From Anaerolineales bacterium (lineage in GTDB: Bacteria > Chloroflexota > Anaerolineae > Anaerolineales > Villigracilaceae): a stretch of DNA of 64,000 nt. A program made the translations under genes and the position numbers. The DNA is taken from assembly GCA_030680795.1 (NCBI GenBank), contig JAUXUL010000019.1, positions 19,316-83,315 of the forward strand. The letters are read 5' to 3'. The notes below the pieces were generated by a model. It saw nothing but the letters and a program-made list of their open reading frames with translations, was not told the origin of the DNA and did no database searches. The first letter of the stretch is position 1, and every line of letters begins with the position of its first letter. Positions 35,468 through 44,292 of this stretch are shown piece by piece.

Positions 35468-36070
35468 ATGGCAAACTTAATCTTCCCCATGCTCGGCTAT
35501 CTGCTTGGTTCGCTTCCATTTTCAATTTGGATCACACGCTTCGTCAAAGGCGTGGATGTGCGTGATAGTGGTTCGGGTCATGCCACAACGACAAATACCA
35601 TTCGTCAGGCTGGCTTTGGCTGGGGCGCGCTGGTTTTGATATTGGATATAAGCAAGGGCTATATTCCAACATGGCTTGCAATCAATGATTCCAATGATGT
35701 TTGGGTGATCGCGATCACTGCGACTTTCGCGGTGATCGGTCATTGCTGGCCCGTATTTGCAAAATTTCGCGGCGGGATGGGTCTGGCAACTGCCGGCGGC
35801 GCGTTTTTGGCTGCAAACCCATTGGCATTTCTGATCTGCGCTGCAATCCTTATTTTGCTTGTGCTGGTCATCCGTCACTCTGCACGGGCGAGTGTATTTG
35901 CGGGCATCTTCGCTGCACCTGCATTGTGGATCTTCAATATCCGCGATGAGGCTTTTTGGGTTGCTTTGGGCGCAGGACTTGTGATCGCAGTCCGCTTTTT
36001 GATTGATTGGAATCGCAAGTATCGAGAATTGTGGCTGGACAGGGAGAAGGTGGAAAAAAGCCCGGGTTGA
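35468..36070 (+). CDS. PlsY-family glycerol-3-phosphate acyltransferase paralogue
   Basis: 200 residues from ATG 35468. The membrane layout and the motif SGSGHATTTNTIRQAGFGWG correspond to the PlsY catalytic loop S-G-x-x-x-x-T-N. The second conserved loop GHCWPVFAKFRGGMGLATAGG matches GHxxPxFLxFxGGKG with some change. PlsY moves the acyl group of acyl phosphate to glycerol-3-phosphate in phospholipid synthesis. A second, more canonical copy is at 52376. The loop difference (SGSGHATTTN) suggests a diverged function. The start has only a weak ribosome binding site; upstream in-frame starts exist at 35387. Confidence 0.8.
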   Translation: MANLIFPMLGYLLGSLPFSIWITRFVKGVDVRDSGSGHATTTNTIRQAGFGWGALVLILDISKGYIPTWLAINDSNDVWVIAITATFAVIGHCWPVFAKFRGGMGLATAGGAFLAANPLAFLICAAILILLVLVIRHSARASVFAGIFAAPALWIFNIRDEAFWVALGAGLVIAVRFLIDWNRKYRELWLDREKVEKSPG

Positions 36071-36109
36071 GAATAGGCTTATGCGTTTGAGCAGATCTGA
36101 GCGGGGAAA

Positions 36110-36319
36110 GAAGCGACAAAGTCCATCTATTCCCCCAACAACCATTCCGGCGCGATGACCACCGATGCGGTCCGCAATCATTGCAAACACGGACGGGCGC
36201 GAATCAGCCTTGCTCAACTGGAACGATGCGACCGAATAACGGTCTTCTTTGTTCTTGCCGGACATTCCGGTGTGGCTGAGCGTGACAACATGCAGGTGGG
36301 CAAGTGTGGAGCGGATCAT
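36110..36319 (-). pseudogene. PP2C-type Ser/Thr phosphatase, N-terminal fragment
   Basis: The minus strand from ATG 36319 encodes SHTGMSGKNKEDRYSVASFQ and SVFAMIADRIGGHRAG, the first two PP2C motifs (normally NEDR and VADGIGGH). After about 65 residues the similarity stops and the frame runs antisense to the plsY-like gene. The Gly of the second motif is Arg. The start overlaps the stop of the vWA-FHA gene by four bases, so it was the second gene of that operon. Confidence 0.78.
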
Positions 36320-38250
36320 TCTTCCGTATTTTGAATCGTGATCCTGGGGGCTGAAGCCGCAGGCGGCGCTTTTAGCATAAAACGATAGGTCAATTGGCCG
36401 AAGGTCACCAGATCGCCGTGCCTCAACCGATAGCCTTCACGCAAAACCGGCTCGTAATTTACCCACGTGCCTGCAATCGAATTGTTATCCAACAGCAGGT
36501 AGCCGCCCTCATCTGTTTGTCTGAGCCGCGCATGGATGGATGATATGGAGGGGTCATCCAGGATCTGCTTGCATTGCACAGGGTCAGTGCCAAAAGTGAT
36601 TTCTTTTTCAATTAATTGGATCGGCGCGACTGCGGCAGCCTGTCCATCTGGATTAATACGGAAGAGGGCTGCCGGCGCTTCCACACTGGACTTTGAGCCT
36701 GCTCCTGTTTTCTTTGACGGGGTGCGCCGCTTTTTGGTTTTCCCCGCAGGGGAAGTAGGGGCCGCGGCGGCTGGCAGGGTATCTTCCACTCTGGCCTGGA
36801 TCGGCTGTGTGAGCGGGTCAATACTTGCGCGGTGCGCTGCCTGCGCGGCACGCAGGGTAGGGATACGGAATCGTCCGCTTAGCAGGATAAAAAAGAGTAC
36901 CAGTCCCGCCAGGATAATCGAACCGAATGTAAGCGTCGTGCGGTATTTTGCCAGGAAGGCGGCAGGTCCGCCTGGCGGTTTTATCAGCGTGATGATCACT
37001 GGAACGGGCATGCTTGTTTTATTCAAACCAAGCACATCCACAGCCTCCACCATGATCTGATGCTCGCCACTGCTTGTATAGGCCTTCAGATCCCAGGTGA
37101 AGAGGTTGAATGGTTCGCTGGTGTTCTCATCTATGATCATGCCATCCACATACAGGGTCGTACGTGTGAGCGGACGCACATGCCCATCGGGAAATTCGAT
37201 GATGATCTCGATCTCCTGTGTTGCCGGCAATAGAATTTCCTGATTGAAAGGATCATCCTGCGGAGCCTGCCGCGTGATCTGTGAGGACAGCGCAACCGGG
37301 AACGGGTTTGGCGGTTGAACATCAGTGTTGAATTTCTGTTCGGCAGAAGTCAATAGCCCCGAGGGCAGGTTGACCTGCACGCTGAGGGAATGTTCGCCCG
37401 AAGTATTCACACGCGAGGTGTAGGACAGTATGTAGGTCCTGCGCAGGGGGGAAAAATAAGCTTCGGGGTCCGGGAATCTTTCCTCACCCGAATACTGGAA
37501 CATGGCGGCACCGGTTTGAATGGCAAGGTTATTGAAGACCACCGCGCTTGTGTTGGTGAATGTCGTATTCGCATCTACATACCAAACGAAGATGCGGATG
37601 TCGCTTTCATTTGCGCGCTGGATGTACGGCTCAAGCAGCGCGGCCAGGTTGGTTTCATCCATTTGCGGAGTTATGAACAGGATGGCGCGTTTCATGGCCA
37701 GGCGCGGGGTCTGCGCGCTGACAGTATCCATGGCGGTGGCAAGAGATTGCAGGTTGGGCGTGGCAACACGCATGTCAGGCTGGAAGCCGTTTAACCCGAC
37801 GATGAAATCCGCTGCGTTGGCATGGTTAATGACCGGTCCGGCCTGGCTGACGAGGCTGAGGTCATCCGGAAGGTTTGACGGGCGGCTTTGCGCCCATTGC
37901 GCGATCACCTGCGCCACGCGTTGAAAGCGTGAGAAGCCGTTGGCATTACGTGCATCCAAGGCCGTGCCCTGGTTGACGGCGACAACAATTTGCAAAGGAA
38001 TGGCGATTTCAGTCAGTGAGTCGGCTGGGAGTGGCTGTCCGTTTTCGATAACAGTAACAGCCTCGAGGTTAAGTCCCGAGGCGAAAATTCTTTGGGCGTC
38101 GAAGACATCCAAAAATGCAGAGATTGCTGGAAAAGCAGATGCATCCGCAGGGTAGAGAGTCGCAGTGGCAGGGTTTTGCTGCGCGCGAACAAAAGGCACA
38201 GCGCCAAGCAAAAGACCCAGGCTGAGGAGCAGAGCAAAAAGTTTACGCAT
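36316..38250 (-). CDS. Membrane protein with vWA-like ectodomain and cytoplasmic FHA domain
   Basis: 644 residues from ATG 38250 with GAGGGAA directly upstream. A signal sequence (RKLFALLLSLGLLLGAVPF) is followed by a vWA-like extracellular part (about 40-300; AIPLQIVVAVNQGTALDARN, MKRAILFITPQMDE) and an Ig-like region. One membrane helix (SIILAGLVLFFILLSG) lies near residue 460. A basic linker leads to an FHA domain (about 550-635: GTDPVQCKQILDDPSISSIHA and DNNSIAGTWVNYEP). FHA binds phosphothreonine. The adjacent truncated PP2C phosphatase fits a Ser/Thr phospho-signalling module that has lost its phosphatase. Confidence 0.85.
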   Translation of the reverse strand: MRKLFALLLSLGLLLGAVPFVRAQQNPATATLYPADASAFPAISAFLDVFDAQRIFASGLNLEAVTVIENGQPLPADSLTEIAIPLQIVVAVNQGTALDARNANGFSRFQRVAQVIAQWAQSRPSNLPDDLSLVSQAGPVINHANAADFIVGLNGFQPDMRVATPNLQSLATAMDTVSAQTPRLAMKRAILFITPQMDETNLAALLEPYIQRANESDIRIFVWYVDANTTFTNTSAVVFNNLAIQTGAAMFQYSGEERFPDPEAYFSPLRRTYILSYTSRVNTSGEHSLSVQVNLPSGLLTSAEQKFNTDVQPPNPFPVALSSQITRQAPQDDPFNQEILLPATQEIEIIIEFPDGHVRPLTRTTLYVDGMIIDENTSEPFNLFTWDLKAYTSSGEHQIMVEAVDVLGLNKTSMPVPVIITLIKPPGGPAAFLAKYRTTLTFGSIILAGLVLFFILLSGRFRIPTLRAAQAAHRASIDPLTQPIQARVEDTLPAAAAPTSPAGKTKKRRTPSKKTGAGSKSSVEAPAALFRINPDGQAAAVAPIQLIEKEITFGTDPVQCKQILDDPSISSIHARLRQTDEGGYLLLDNNSIAGTWVNYEPVLREGYRLRHGDLVTFGQLTYRFMLKAPPAASAPRITIQNTEE

Positions 38251-38380
38251 TTCCCTCAACGAAAACGGGGGCATCTTCTGGTGAGTTGGTGAGTCGCAAG
38301 AAAGTGAGCGTCCAGATGGTTTTCCACGAAGTCGTCAATACTTCGCCAAGGTTGAAATTGTTCACAATGCCTCCTCAATC

Positions 38381-38425
38381 GTGGTCGAGTAGGGCTGGGA
38401 AAAGCGCCCAGCCCTACTCGACCAC
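38381..38425. repeat. Perfect palindrome GTGGTCGAGTAG family, copy 1
   Basis: 19-bp arms GTGGTCGAGTAGGGCTGGG and CCCAGCCCTACTCGACCAC around AAAAGCG. It lies between guaA and the FHA gene, read as a leader or terminator-like structure. Relatives are at 45236-45280 and 60013-60056. Confidence 0.85.
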
Positions 38426-38452
38426 CAAACCAAGATCTCAAATCGTAAATCG

Positions 38453-40054
38453 TTACTCCCACTCGATCGTTGCGGGTGGTTTACTCGTAATATCATACAC
38501 TACGCGATTAATTCCGTCCACTTCATTGACGATTCGATTTGAGATCTTTGCCAATAATTCGTGCGGCAGGCGTGCCCAATCCGCCGTCATAAAGTCCTCG
38601 CTTGTCACTGCCCGAATTGCCGCCGCCTCCTGATACGTGCGCTGGTCGCCCATCACACCCACTGATTTCACTGGCAGCAAAACCATAAAAGCCTGTGAAG
38701 TCTGGGCATGCTGCCCCGTTTCCTCATTATCATTTAGATGTGGGAAACGGGGCTTCCCTAAAAATCCTGCTTTGGATAATTCATCCAAAAGGATTGAGTC
38801 CGCCGCCCGCAAACGGGATACACGCTGCGGCGTACACTCCCCGAGACAGCGCACGGTCAGGCCGGGACCTGGAAACGGCTGCCGCCAAACGAGGCTTTCA
38901 TTCAGCCCAAGCGCTTCGCCGACCAATCTCACTTCATCCTTGAATAAATAGCGTAATGGCTCAACGAGTTCAAAATCCATATCTTCTGGAAGCCCACCTA
39001 CGTTATGATGCGTTTTTATTTTCTCGGCTTTATTTCGGTCAGGCGCAGAGGACTCAACCACATCGGGATAGATCGTCCCTTGCACCAAAAATTTCGGCTG
39101 ACCTATTAGCTTTGCCTGCTGCTCAAAAATACGGATGAATTTCTCTCCGACGATCCTTCTCTTTTGTTCAGGCTCGGTGACTCCCTTCAACGCGCCGAGG
39201 AAATCCGCGCTGGCTTCCACTGTGATCAACTCCGCGCCAAGCCCGCTGCGAAAAGCGGATGCAACCTGCTCACCCTCATTCGCGCGCAGCAAACCTGTAT
39301 CCACAAACACGCAGACAAGCTGATCACCGATGGCTTTCTGTACCAAGGCCGCTGCAACAGTCGAATCCACGCCGCCGCTGACCGCTGCAAGCACGCAGGG
39401 TCCCTGAGGTTTGTCGAAGGGTGCGTTACCCACCTGCTCTTTAATTCTTTTTACACTTTCATCAATAATGGACAATGGAGTCCATTCCGGTTTTGCGCCG
39501 CAAATATCAACTGCGAAATGTTTAAGTAACTCAACCCCATTGGGGGTGTGATGTACTTCGGGGTGAAATTGCACACCAAAATATTTTCTTTGCATGTCGC
39601 CCATGGCCGCAAAAGGACTGTTCCCCGATTTCGCCAATGCAATAAATCCGTCGGGCATGCGCGTGATCTTGTCGCCATGCGACATCCACACCTGCGAAAT
39701 CACAGACAAAATAGAAGGCATTAACGGCTCCAAGATCGCAGGGCCATATTCACGCTCAACTGATGGACTGACTTCGCCGCCGAGAACATGAGTCAATGCT
39801 TGCATGCCATAACAGATTCCAAGAATGGGCAAGCCTGATTCCAAAATAAACTGTTGGATATAAGGCGCACCTTCCTCATAAACTGATTTTGGTCCGCCGG
39901 AGAGGATGAAGCCCTTGGGGTTGATCGAGAGGATTTTTTCCTGCGGCGCGTCCCAGGGAAATAACTCGCAATAGATTTGTGCCTCACGCACACGGCGTGC
40001 AATGATCTGCGCGTATTGGGAGCCGAAATCGAGGATGGCAATTGATTCTGTCAA
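38453..40054 (-). CDS. guaA: GMP synthase (glutamine-hydrolysing)
   Basis: 533 residues; it converts XMP to GMP using glutamine and ATP. The class I amidotransferase half has Cys in GICYGMQAL and His in GVQFHPEVHHT. The ATP pyrophosphatase half has the P-loop AAVSGGVDSTVAAALV, and the C-terminal dimerisation domain ends PPATIEWE, as in the family. An extra stretch NAPFDKPQGPC just before the P-loop is encoded by a dispersed repeat (39402-39421). xpt, another purine gene, lies a short distance upstream on the same strand. Confidence 0.97.
   Translation of the reverse strand: MTESIAILDFGSQYAQIIARRVREAQIYCELFPWDAPQEKILSINPKGFILSGGPKSVYEEGAPYIQQFILESGLPILGICYGMQALTHVLGGEVSPSVEREYGPAILEPLMPSILSVISQVWMSHGDKITRMPDGFIALAKSGNSPFAAMGDMQRKYFGVQFHPEVHHTPNGVELLKHFAVDICGAKPEWTPLSIIDESVKRIKEQVGNAPFDKPQGPCVLAAVSGGVDSTVAAALVQKAIGDQLVCVFVDTGLLRANEGEQVASAFRSGLGAELITVEASADFLGALKGVTEPEQKRRIVGEKFIRIFEQQAKLIGQPKFLVQGTIYPDVVESSAPDRNKAEKIKTHHNVGGLPEDMDFELVEPLRYLFKDEVRLVGEALGLNESLVWRQPFPGPGLTVRCLGECTPQRVSRLRAADSILLDELSKAGFLGKPRFPHLNDNEETGQHAQTSQAFMVLLPVKSVGVMGDQRTYQEAAAIRAVTSEDFMTADWARLPHELLAKISNRIVNEVDGINRVVYDITSKPPATIEWE
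39402..39421. repeat. Dispersed repeat inside guaA (CCTGAGNTTGTCGAAGGG type)
   Basis: CCCTGAGGTTTGTCGAAGGG. It encodes PFDKPQG on the minus strand, directly before the ATP-binding loop, where other GuaA proteins have a shorter linker. Confidence 0.7.
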
Positions 40055-40093
40055 GGTTGTGTCCTGGGTTGAAAGTTGAAGGTTACAAGTCGA

Positions 40094-40138
40094 AGGTCAA
40101 AAGTCAAAGGCAGACTTTAGACCTTTGACTTTTGACCT
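40094..40138. repeat. Inverted repeat at the 3' end of the HIT gene, 17-bp arms
   Basis: AGGTCAAAAGTCAAAGG and CCTTTGACTTTTGACCT around CAGACTTTAGA. It lies between guaA and the HIT gene and overlaps the HIT stop codon. A degenerate relative lies at about 60556-60586 inside the DNA methyltransferase gene. Confidence 0.7.
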
Positions 40139-40578
40139 GTAACATCTGATATAAGATGAAAATGCAAATGTGGAAAATCTTGATACTCCCCGCCATTCAC
40201 AATAAGACGATAGGCTTGTAGGTGAAATTCTTCCACAAGGCTTTGGACGGTGGAATATAAGTCGGTGAGGAAGGCGGTATCGGCTGGATCAAGTTGTGCG
40301 AGAGATGCAACTTGACGCTTCGGTATGATCAGCACATGAAACTTATAACCTGGAGAAGGATGATGAAAGGCAAGCAGGTTTGGGGTCTCACGGAGGCGCG
40401 TGACTGGGATGAGGAAACTCATGTGGGCGAAGATCCAGCCGATAAGCGGGGAAAGAATCCAGAGAAGTTTTTTGAAAAATTTGCTCAAGGCGGCGTCCTC
40501 GCCGCCAAGGACGGCGGCAAGAGCAAATTTATTCCACGAACTCGATTTTACCGTCATCCAGCGATTTGATGCAGGCAA
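40117..40578 (-). CDS. HIT-family protein with N-terminal membrane helix
   Basis: Up to 153 residues. The nucleotide-binding HIT motif is HLHFHLIS near the C-terminus. Upstream are HHPSPGYKFHVLIIPKRQVA and the membrane helix WILSPLIGWIFAHMSFLIPV, which I recall as typical of a membrane-anchored HIT subfamily. It probably hydrolyses or transfers nucleotide phosphates. The start is uncertain: ATG 40557 or 40578 overlaps the xpt stop by 29-50 bases, and a start near 40500 is also possible. The last residues VTGQKSKV come from a palindromic repeat (40094-40138) that overlaps the stop, so the original C-terminus may have been replaced. Confidence 0.78.
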   Translation of the reverse strand: MPASNRWMTVKSSSWNKFALAAVLGGEDAALSKFFKKLLWILSPLIGWIFAHMSFLIPVTRLRETPNLLAFHHPSPGYKFHVLIIPKRQVASLAQLDPADTAFLTDLYSTVQSLVEEFHLQAYRLIVNGGEYQDFPHLHFHLISDVTGQKSKV

Positions 40579-41101
40579 TGGATTCTATCGGAACGCCAAG
40601 AGAAGCCAGCGCATCGCGCCCACCTTCGAAGATTTTCTCAATGAGTGCGCCGATGCCGACAACTTTTGAGCCAGCCGCTTCGGCCAGGCGGGCGAGACCA
40701 AGAATGGTTTGGCCGCTGGCGAGGAAGTCATCAATGATGAGGACTTTTTCGTCGTTGGCGAGGTATTCGGGCGAAACGATCAACTCGACCATGCGGCCTT
40801 TGGTATGCGACGGCGCGAGGGTCAGATAAACCTGGTCTGGCATGGTGATGGGTTTGGTTTTGCGGGCGTACACAACCGGAAGCCCCATGTGGAGGGCGGT
40901 GGTCAGCGCCGGCGCAATCCCTGAAATTTCGGCCGTCAGGATTTTGGTCGCGCCGACGTTTGCAAAGCGTTTTGCAAAATCACGCCCGCAGGTATCCATG
41001 AGATGTGGGTCGACTTGATGATTAACAAAGCTATCTACTTTTAAAATTCCATTGCCAAGCGCTTGCCCGTCTTTCAAAATACGTTCCTGCAATTCATTCA
41101 T
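40529..41101 (-). CDS. xpt: Xanthine phosphoribosyltransferase
   Basis: 190 residues, normal for Xpt, which makes XMP from xanthine and PRPP for purine salvage. The PRPP-binding motif is KVLIIDDFLASGQT; TAEISGIAPALTTALHMGLP and VYARKTKPITM are typical of the Xpt/PurR-like family. GGAGG precedes the ATG. Its product feeds GuaA, encoded downstream. No purine riboswitch was found upstream (41102-41229), only a 7-bp hairpin at 41159-41187. Confidence 0.93.
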   Translation of the reverse strand: MNELQERILKDGQALGNGILKVDSFVNHQVDPHLMDTCGRDFAKRFANVGATKILTAEISGIAPALTTALHMGLPVVYARKTKPITMPDQVYLTLAPSHTKGRMVELIVSPEYLANDEKVLIIDDFLASGQTILGLARLAEAAGSKVVGIGALIEKIFEGGRDALASLGVPIESIACIKSLDDGKIEFVE

Positions 41102-41235
41102 TGAGCCTCCGATTGACTAGACAGATTTTTGGTGAATTTTACAACTCTATCAGAGAAGATGCCAGAGGGAAAATTTTTATGGCATCACTTATCCTAACTT
41201 AAGCTGCTAAAAAGGACTGTGTTAGAATCTTGCGC

Positions 41236-41904
41236 GTGAACGAAAAAATAGTTTTAGTGCTGGCGTCCAATTCGCCGCGCCGCAGACAGTTGCTTGCGCT
41301 TGGGAACTGGACCTTCAAAGTAAACGTCGCTGATGTGGATGAAACACTGTTTGCAAATGAAACGTCAGGAGATTACGTGGTTCGCCTTGCCCAGGAAAAG
41401 GTATTGGCGGTCAAAGATAAGGTAAATGCAGAAAACATCATCATCGGCTCGGATACAACGGTGGTGGATGGCGACTCTATTCTCGGCAAACCAACCGATA
41501 CACGGGATGCCGAAAGCATGTTGAAGCAATTACGCGGGCGCACGCATCAGGTCTACACGGGAATTGCGCTCTACCGCCTGCGGGATGGAAAGATGCTGAC
41601 AGAACTATCCATCACAGATGTGCCAATGCGGAATTATTCCGATGAAGAGATCACAGCCTATATCAAAACTGGCGACCCAATGGACAAGGCTGGCGCGTAC
41701 GCAATCCAACATCCCGAGTTCAATCCAGTTGCATCCATGCACGGATGTTATGCCGGAGTGATGGGATTACCGATGTGCCATGTCGTCCGCGCCTTGCAAA
41801 ATTTTGATCTGTCTCCCGCGGCAGATGTCCCCTCGGCTTGCCAGTCTTTGTTGAATTACCATTGTCAGGTTTCACCCGCGATCCTGCGTGGTGAAGCAAA
41901 ATAA
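41236..41904 (+). CDS. maf: Maf-family nucleotide pyrophosphatase
   Basis: 222 residues from GTG 41236; TTG 41230 two codons upstream is the alternative. The motifs are LVLASNSPRRRQLLALG (Maf N-terminus), DETLFANETSGDYVVRLA, GSDTTVVDGDSILGKPTD and GRTHQVYTGIALY. Maf proteins hydrolyse non-canonical nucleoside triphosphates (dTTP/UTP or m7GTP types) and can affect cell division. The last 35 residues run past the usual end (SPAADVPSACQSLLNYHC). Confidence 0.92.
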   Translation: MNEKIVLVLASNSPRRRQLLALGNWTFKVNVADVDETLFANETSGDYVVRLAQEKVLAVKDKVNAENIIIGSDTTVVDGDSILGKPTDTRDAESMLKQLRGRTHQVYTGIALYRLRDGKMLTELSITDVPMRNYSDEEITAYIKTGDPMDKAGAYAIQHPEFNPVASMHGCYAGVMGLPMCHVVRALQNFDLSPAADVPSACQSLLNYHCQVSPAILRGEAK

Positions 41905-41910
41905 TAATCC

Positions 41911-42007
41911 GTCATTGCGAAGGCGGTGTTATCCCGCCTGAAGCAATCTCCACGCAGAGACGGGGACTACCGCGCCGCAAGAAGCAAGAGCGCGGCTCGC
42001 AAAGACG
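41911..42007. repeat. REP-like element, copy 3
   Basis: It starts GTCATTGCGAAGGCGGTG and continues GAAGCAATCTCCACGC, then a G/C-rich inverted part up to GGCTCGCAAAGACGA. It lies just upstream of the penicillin-binding protein start. Confidence 0.7.
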
Positions 42008-42036
42008 AAACGAGTTTAGCCTTGAAAGGAAACGTA

Positions 42037-44283
42037 ATGAAACTATTACGCTGGATTAATATAATTCTGATCGTTATATTTCTCTCCGCTTGTGTTTCCA
42101 ACGGGGATAGCAATCCATTTACCAACATTTTTGCCACCCCCACGCCGCTGCCGACAGCGCAGGCTCGCATCACTCCCGCGCCGGATGCGCAGGGGGTAGT
42201 TACAGCATTTCTCCAAGCCTTACAAAAGGATGATTACGAAAGTATGTATGCCCTGCTGGCACAGTCCAGCCGCGATGCAGTTACGCTCGAAGATTTTTCC
42301 AAACGCTGGAATGATGCCTTGAACTTCATGAGCGCATCCAACATTGATTTCTCGATCATGTCATCCCAACTTGGTCCTCACAATGCCGAGGTTGGCTACA
42401 GCATTACCTATAAAACCGTCCTGGCCGGCGATATTCAACGGAGCCTGATCATGCGCCTTGCGAATGAAAATGGCGGCTGGAAAGTGCAATGGGATGACAG
42501 CTTGATCCTGCCCGAACTCGCGGGAGGCAACCAACTTGCCATGGATTATAGCGTCCCTGCCCGCGGCGACATTTATGATCGTGAAGGTCTGCCCATCGTT
42601 TCACAATCAGGCGCGTTCGCCTTCGGCATCCAAACTGATCAGATCGACCCGGACCTGCGCGGAACCCTGACAACGGAATTAGGCCTGCTATGCGGATTGG
42701 ATCCTCTGGACATTGAAGACGAGATAGACGCCTCCGGACCAGGCTGGTACCTGCCCATGTGCGAAGGGACTCGCGCCGAAGCTCAGAGATTACTCTCCAT
42801 CAATCCCGGCGGACTCGTGGTTGCTGACTACAATTCCAGATATTATTTCGATACAGGCCTCGCTCCACAGGCGGTTGGTTTTACCCAATTTATTACCCCA
42901 GAACAACTGAATCAATATCGCCGCCTGGGTTATAACGGCGGCGAAAAGGTGGGACAATCTGGCATCGAAAAATGGGCGGAAGATTACCTGGCCGGGCAGC
43001 ATGGTGGCACCCTGCACGTTGTGGCACCTGACGGACAGATCATTTCTACGCTTGGGCAGAGCAGCCCACAACCTGCAGACTCACTCTACCTCACCATTGA
43101 CAGCAACATGCAAGCTTATGCCCAGTCGGCAATTGAGTTCTTCCGCGGCGCCATCGTCGTGATGGAAGCGGATACCGGACGCGTGATTGCCATGGCTTCC
43201 AGCCCGGATTTTGACCCCAATTATTTTGAACCTGAAAACCCAAACAATGCCCTCGGGTTGGGCGAATTGCTGAACAGCCCGAACGATCCGCTTCTCAACC
43301 GCGCCACACAGGGACAGTACCCGCTCGGTTCGGTATTCAAGATCATTACATTCTCTGCCGCACTCGAAAGCGGACTGTACTTGAAGGACACCACCTACGA
43401 CTGCCAGTACGAATTCCAGAGACTGGATCGCCCCTTATACGACTGGACATATGAATACTGCCAGCAAGCCATTGCTCGGGGCGAAGCCTGTAACACGTCA
43501 ACCACTACACCATCCGGCGTGCTCACCTTGCAGGAAGGCTTGATGCGTTCGTGCAACCCGTATTTCTGGGAGATTGGCTGGGATTTATTCACGAACTGGG
43601 ACCGTGGTACTGATATTGCCAACATGGCACGCGCATTTGGGCTTGGCTCTCCCACCGGCATTGAGCAAGTCCCTGAACTCAACGGACAAATAATAGACCC
43701 AGCCGGCCCCATAGAGGCTGTCAACCAAGCCATCGGACAGGGTGATGTGCAGGTCACGCCTTTGCAGGTGGCGAGATTCATGGCAGCAATCGCAAACGGC
43801 GGGACCTTGTACCGTCCGCAGATCGTCGAAAGGATCCAACCCGTTGATGGCGACCCGAAACTTGTCTTTCGCCCGGAAGCGAATGGCACGCTTCCCTTGC
43901 GAAGCGAGAACCTTGAAACCCTGCAGGAAGCCTTGTTCATGGTGACGAATTTCAGTCTAGGCACGGCGCGCTTTAACATTCGCGGCATACAATTTGACAC
44001 GGCTGGCAAAACAGGAACCGCCGAATCCGGCAGCGGTTTGCCCCACGCATGGTTTGCGGGCTATACCTTGAATGAAGAAGCGAGAGGCAAGCCTGATATT
44101 GCCATTGCTGTGATCGTCGAGAATATCGGGCAGGGTTCCGAGTATGCCGTGCCGATCTTCCGCTACATGGTGGAAACATATTATTTTGGAAATCCGGGAA
44201 GGATCTCCTATGATTTCGGTCAAATTGGACAACCGCTTCCCACGCCCACTCCATTTGGCATCCCTGCACCGGCAGATAATTAA
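42037..44283 (+). CDS. Class B penicillin-binding protein, MecA-like lipoprotein
   Basis: 748 residues from ATG 42037, preceded by GAAAGGA. The signal ends in the lipobox FLSAC. An NTF2-like N-terminal domain (about 45-160) is followed by the PBP dimerisation domain (about 170-400) and the transpeptidase domain. The catalytic motifs are SVFK (Ser432), SCN (505-507) and KTG (658-660, GKTGTAESG). It crosslinks peptidoglycan, in the elongation or division machinery. It is followed directly by rsgA, with a nine-base gap. Confidence 0.93.
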   Translation: MKLLRWINIILIVIFLSACVSNGDSNPFTNIFATPTPLPTAQARITPAPDAQGVVTAFLQALQKDDYESMYALLAQSSRDAVTLEDFSKRWNDALNFMSASNIDFSIMSSQLGPHNAEVGYSITYKTVLAGDIQRSLIMRLANENGGWKVQWDDSLILPELAGGNQLAMDYSVPARGDIYDREGLPIVSQSGAFAFGIQTDQIDPDLRGTLTTELGLLCGLDPLDIEDEIDASGPGWYLPMCEGTRAEAQRLLSINPGGLVVADYNSRYYFDTGLAPQAVGFTQFITPEQLNQYRRLGYNGGEKVGQSGIEKWAEDYLAGQHGGTLHVVAPDGQIISTLGQSSPQPADSLYLTIDSNMQAYAQSAIEFFRGAIVVMEADTGRVIAMASSPDFDPNYFEPENPNNALGLGELLNSPNDPLLNRATQGQYPLGSVFKIITFSAALESGLYLKDTTYDCQYEFQRLDRPLYDWTYEYCQQAIARGEACNTSTTTPSGVLTLQEGLMRSCNPYFWEIGWDLFTNWDRGTDIANMARAFGLGSPTGIEQVPELNGQIIDPAGPIEAVNQAIGQGDVQVTPLQVARFMAAIANGGTLYRPQIVERIQPVDGDPKLVFRPEANGTLPLRSENLETLQEALFMVTNFSLGTARFNIRGIQFDTAGKTGTAESGSGLPHAWFAGYTLNEEARGKPDIAIAVIVENIGQGSEYAVPIFRYMVETYYFGNPGRISYDFGQIGQPLPTPTPFGIPAPADN

Positions 44284-44292
44284 GGTGAATAT

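Noticed and set aside
41102..41229. Possible purine riboswitch upstream of xpt
   Set aside because: The conserved core (TATA...CCTAAT...GTTTC...) and three-stem layout are absent; only a 7-bp hairpin at 41159-41187 is present.
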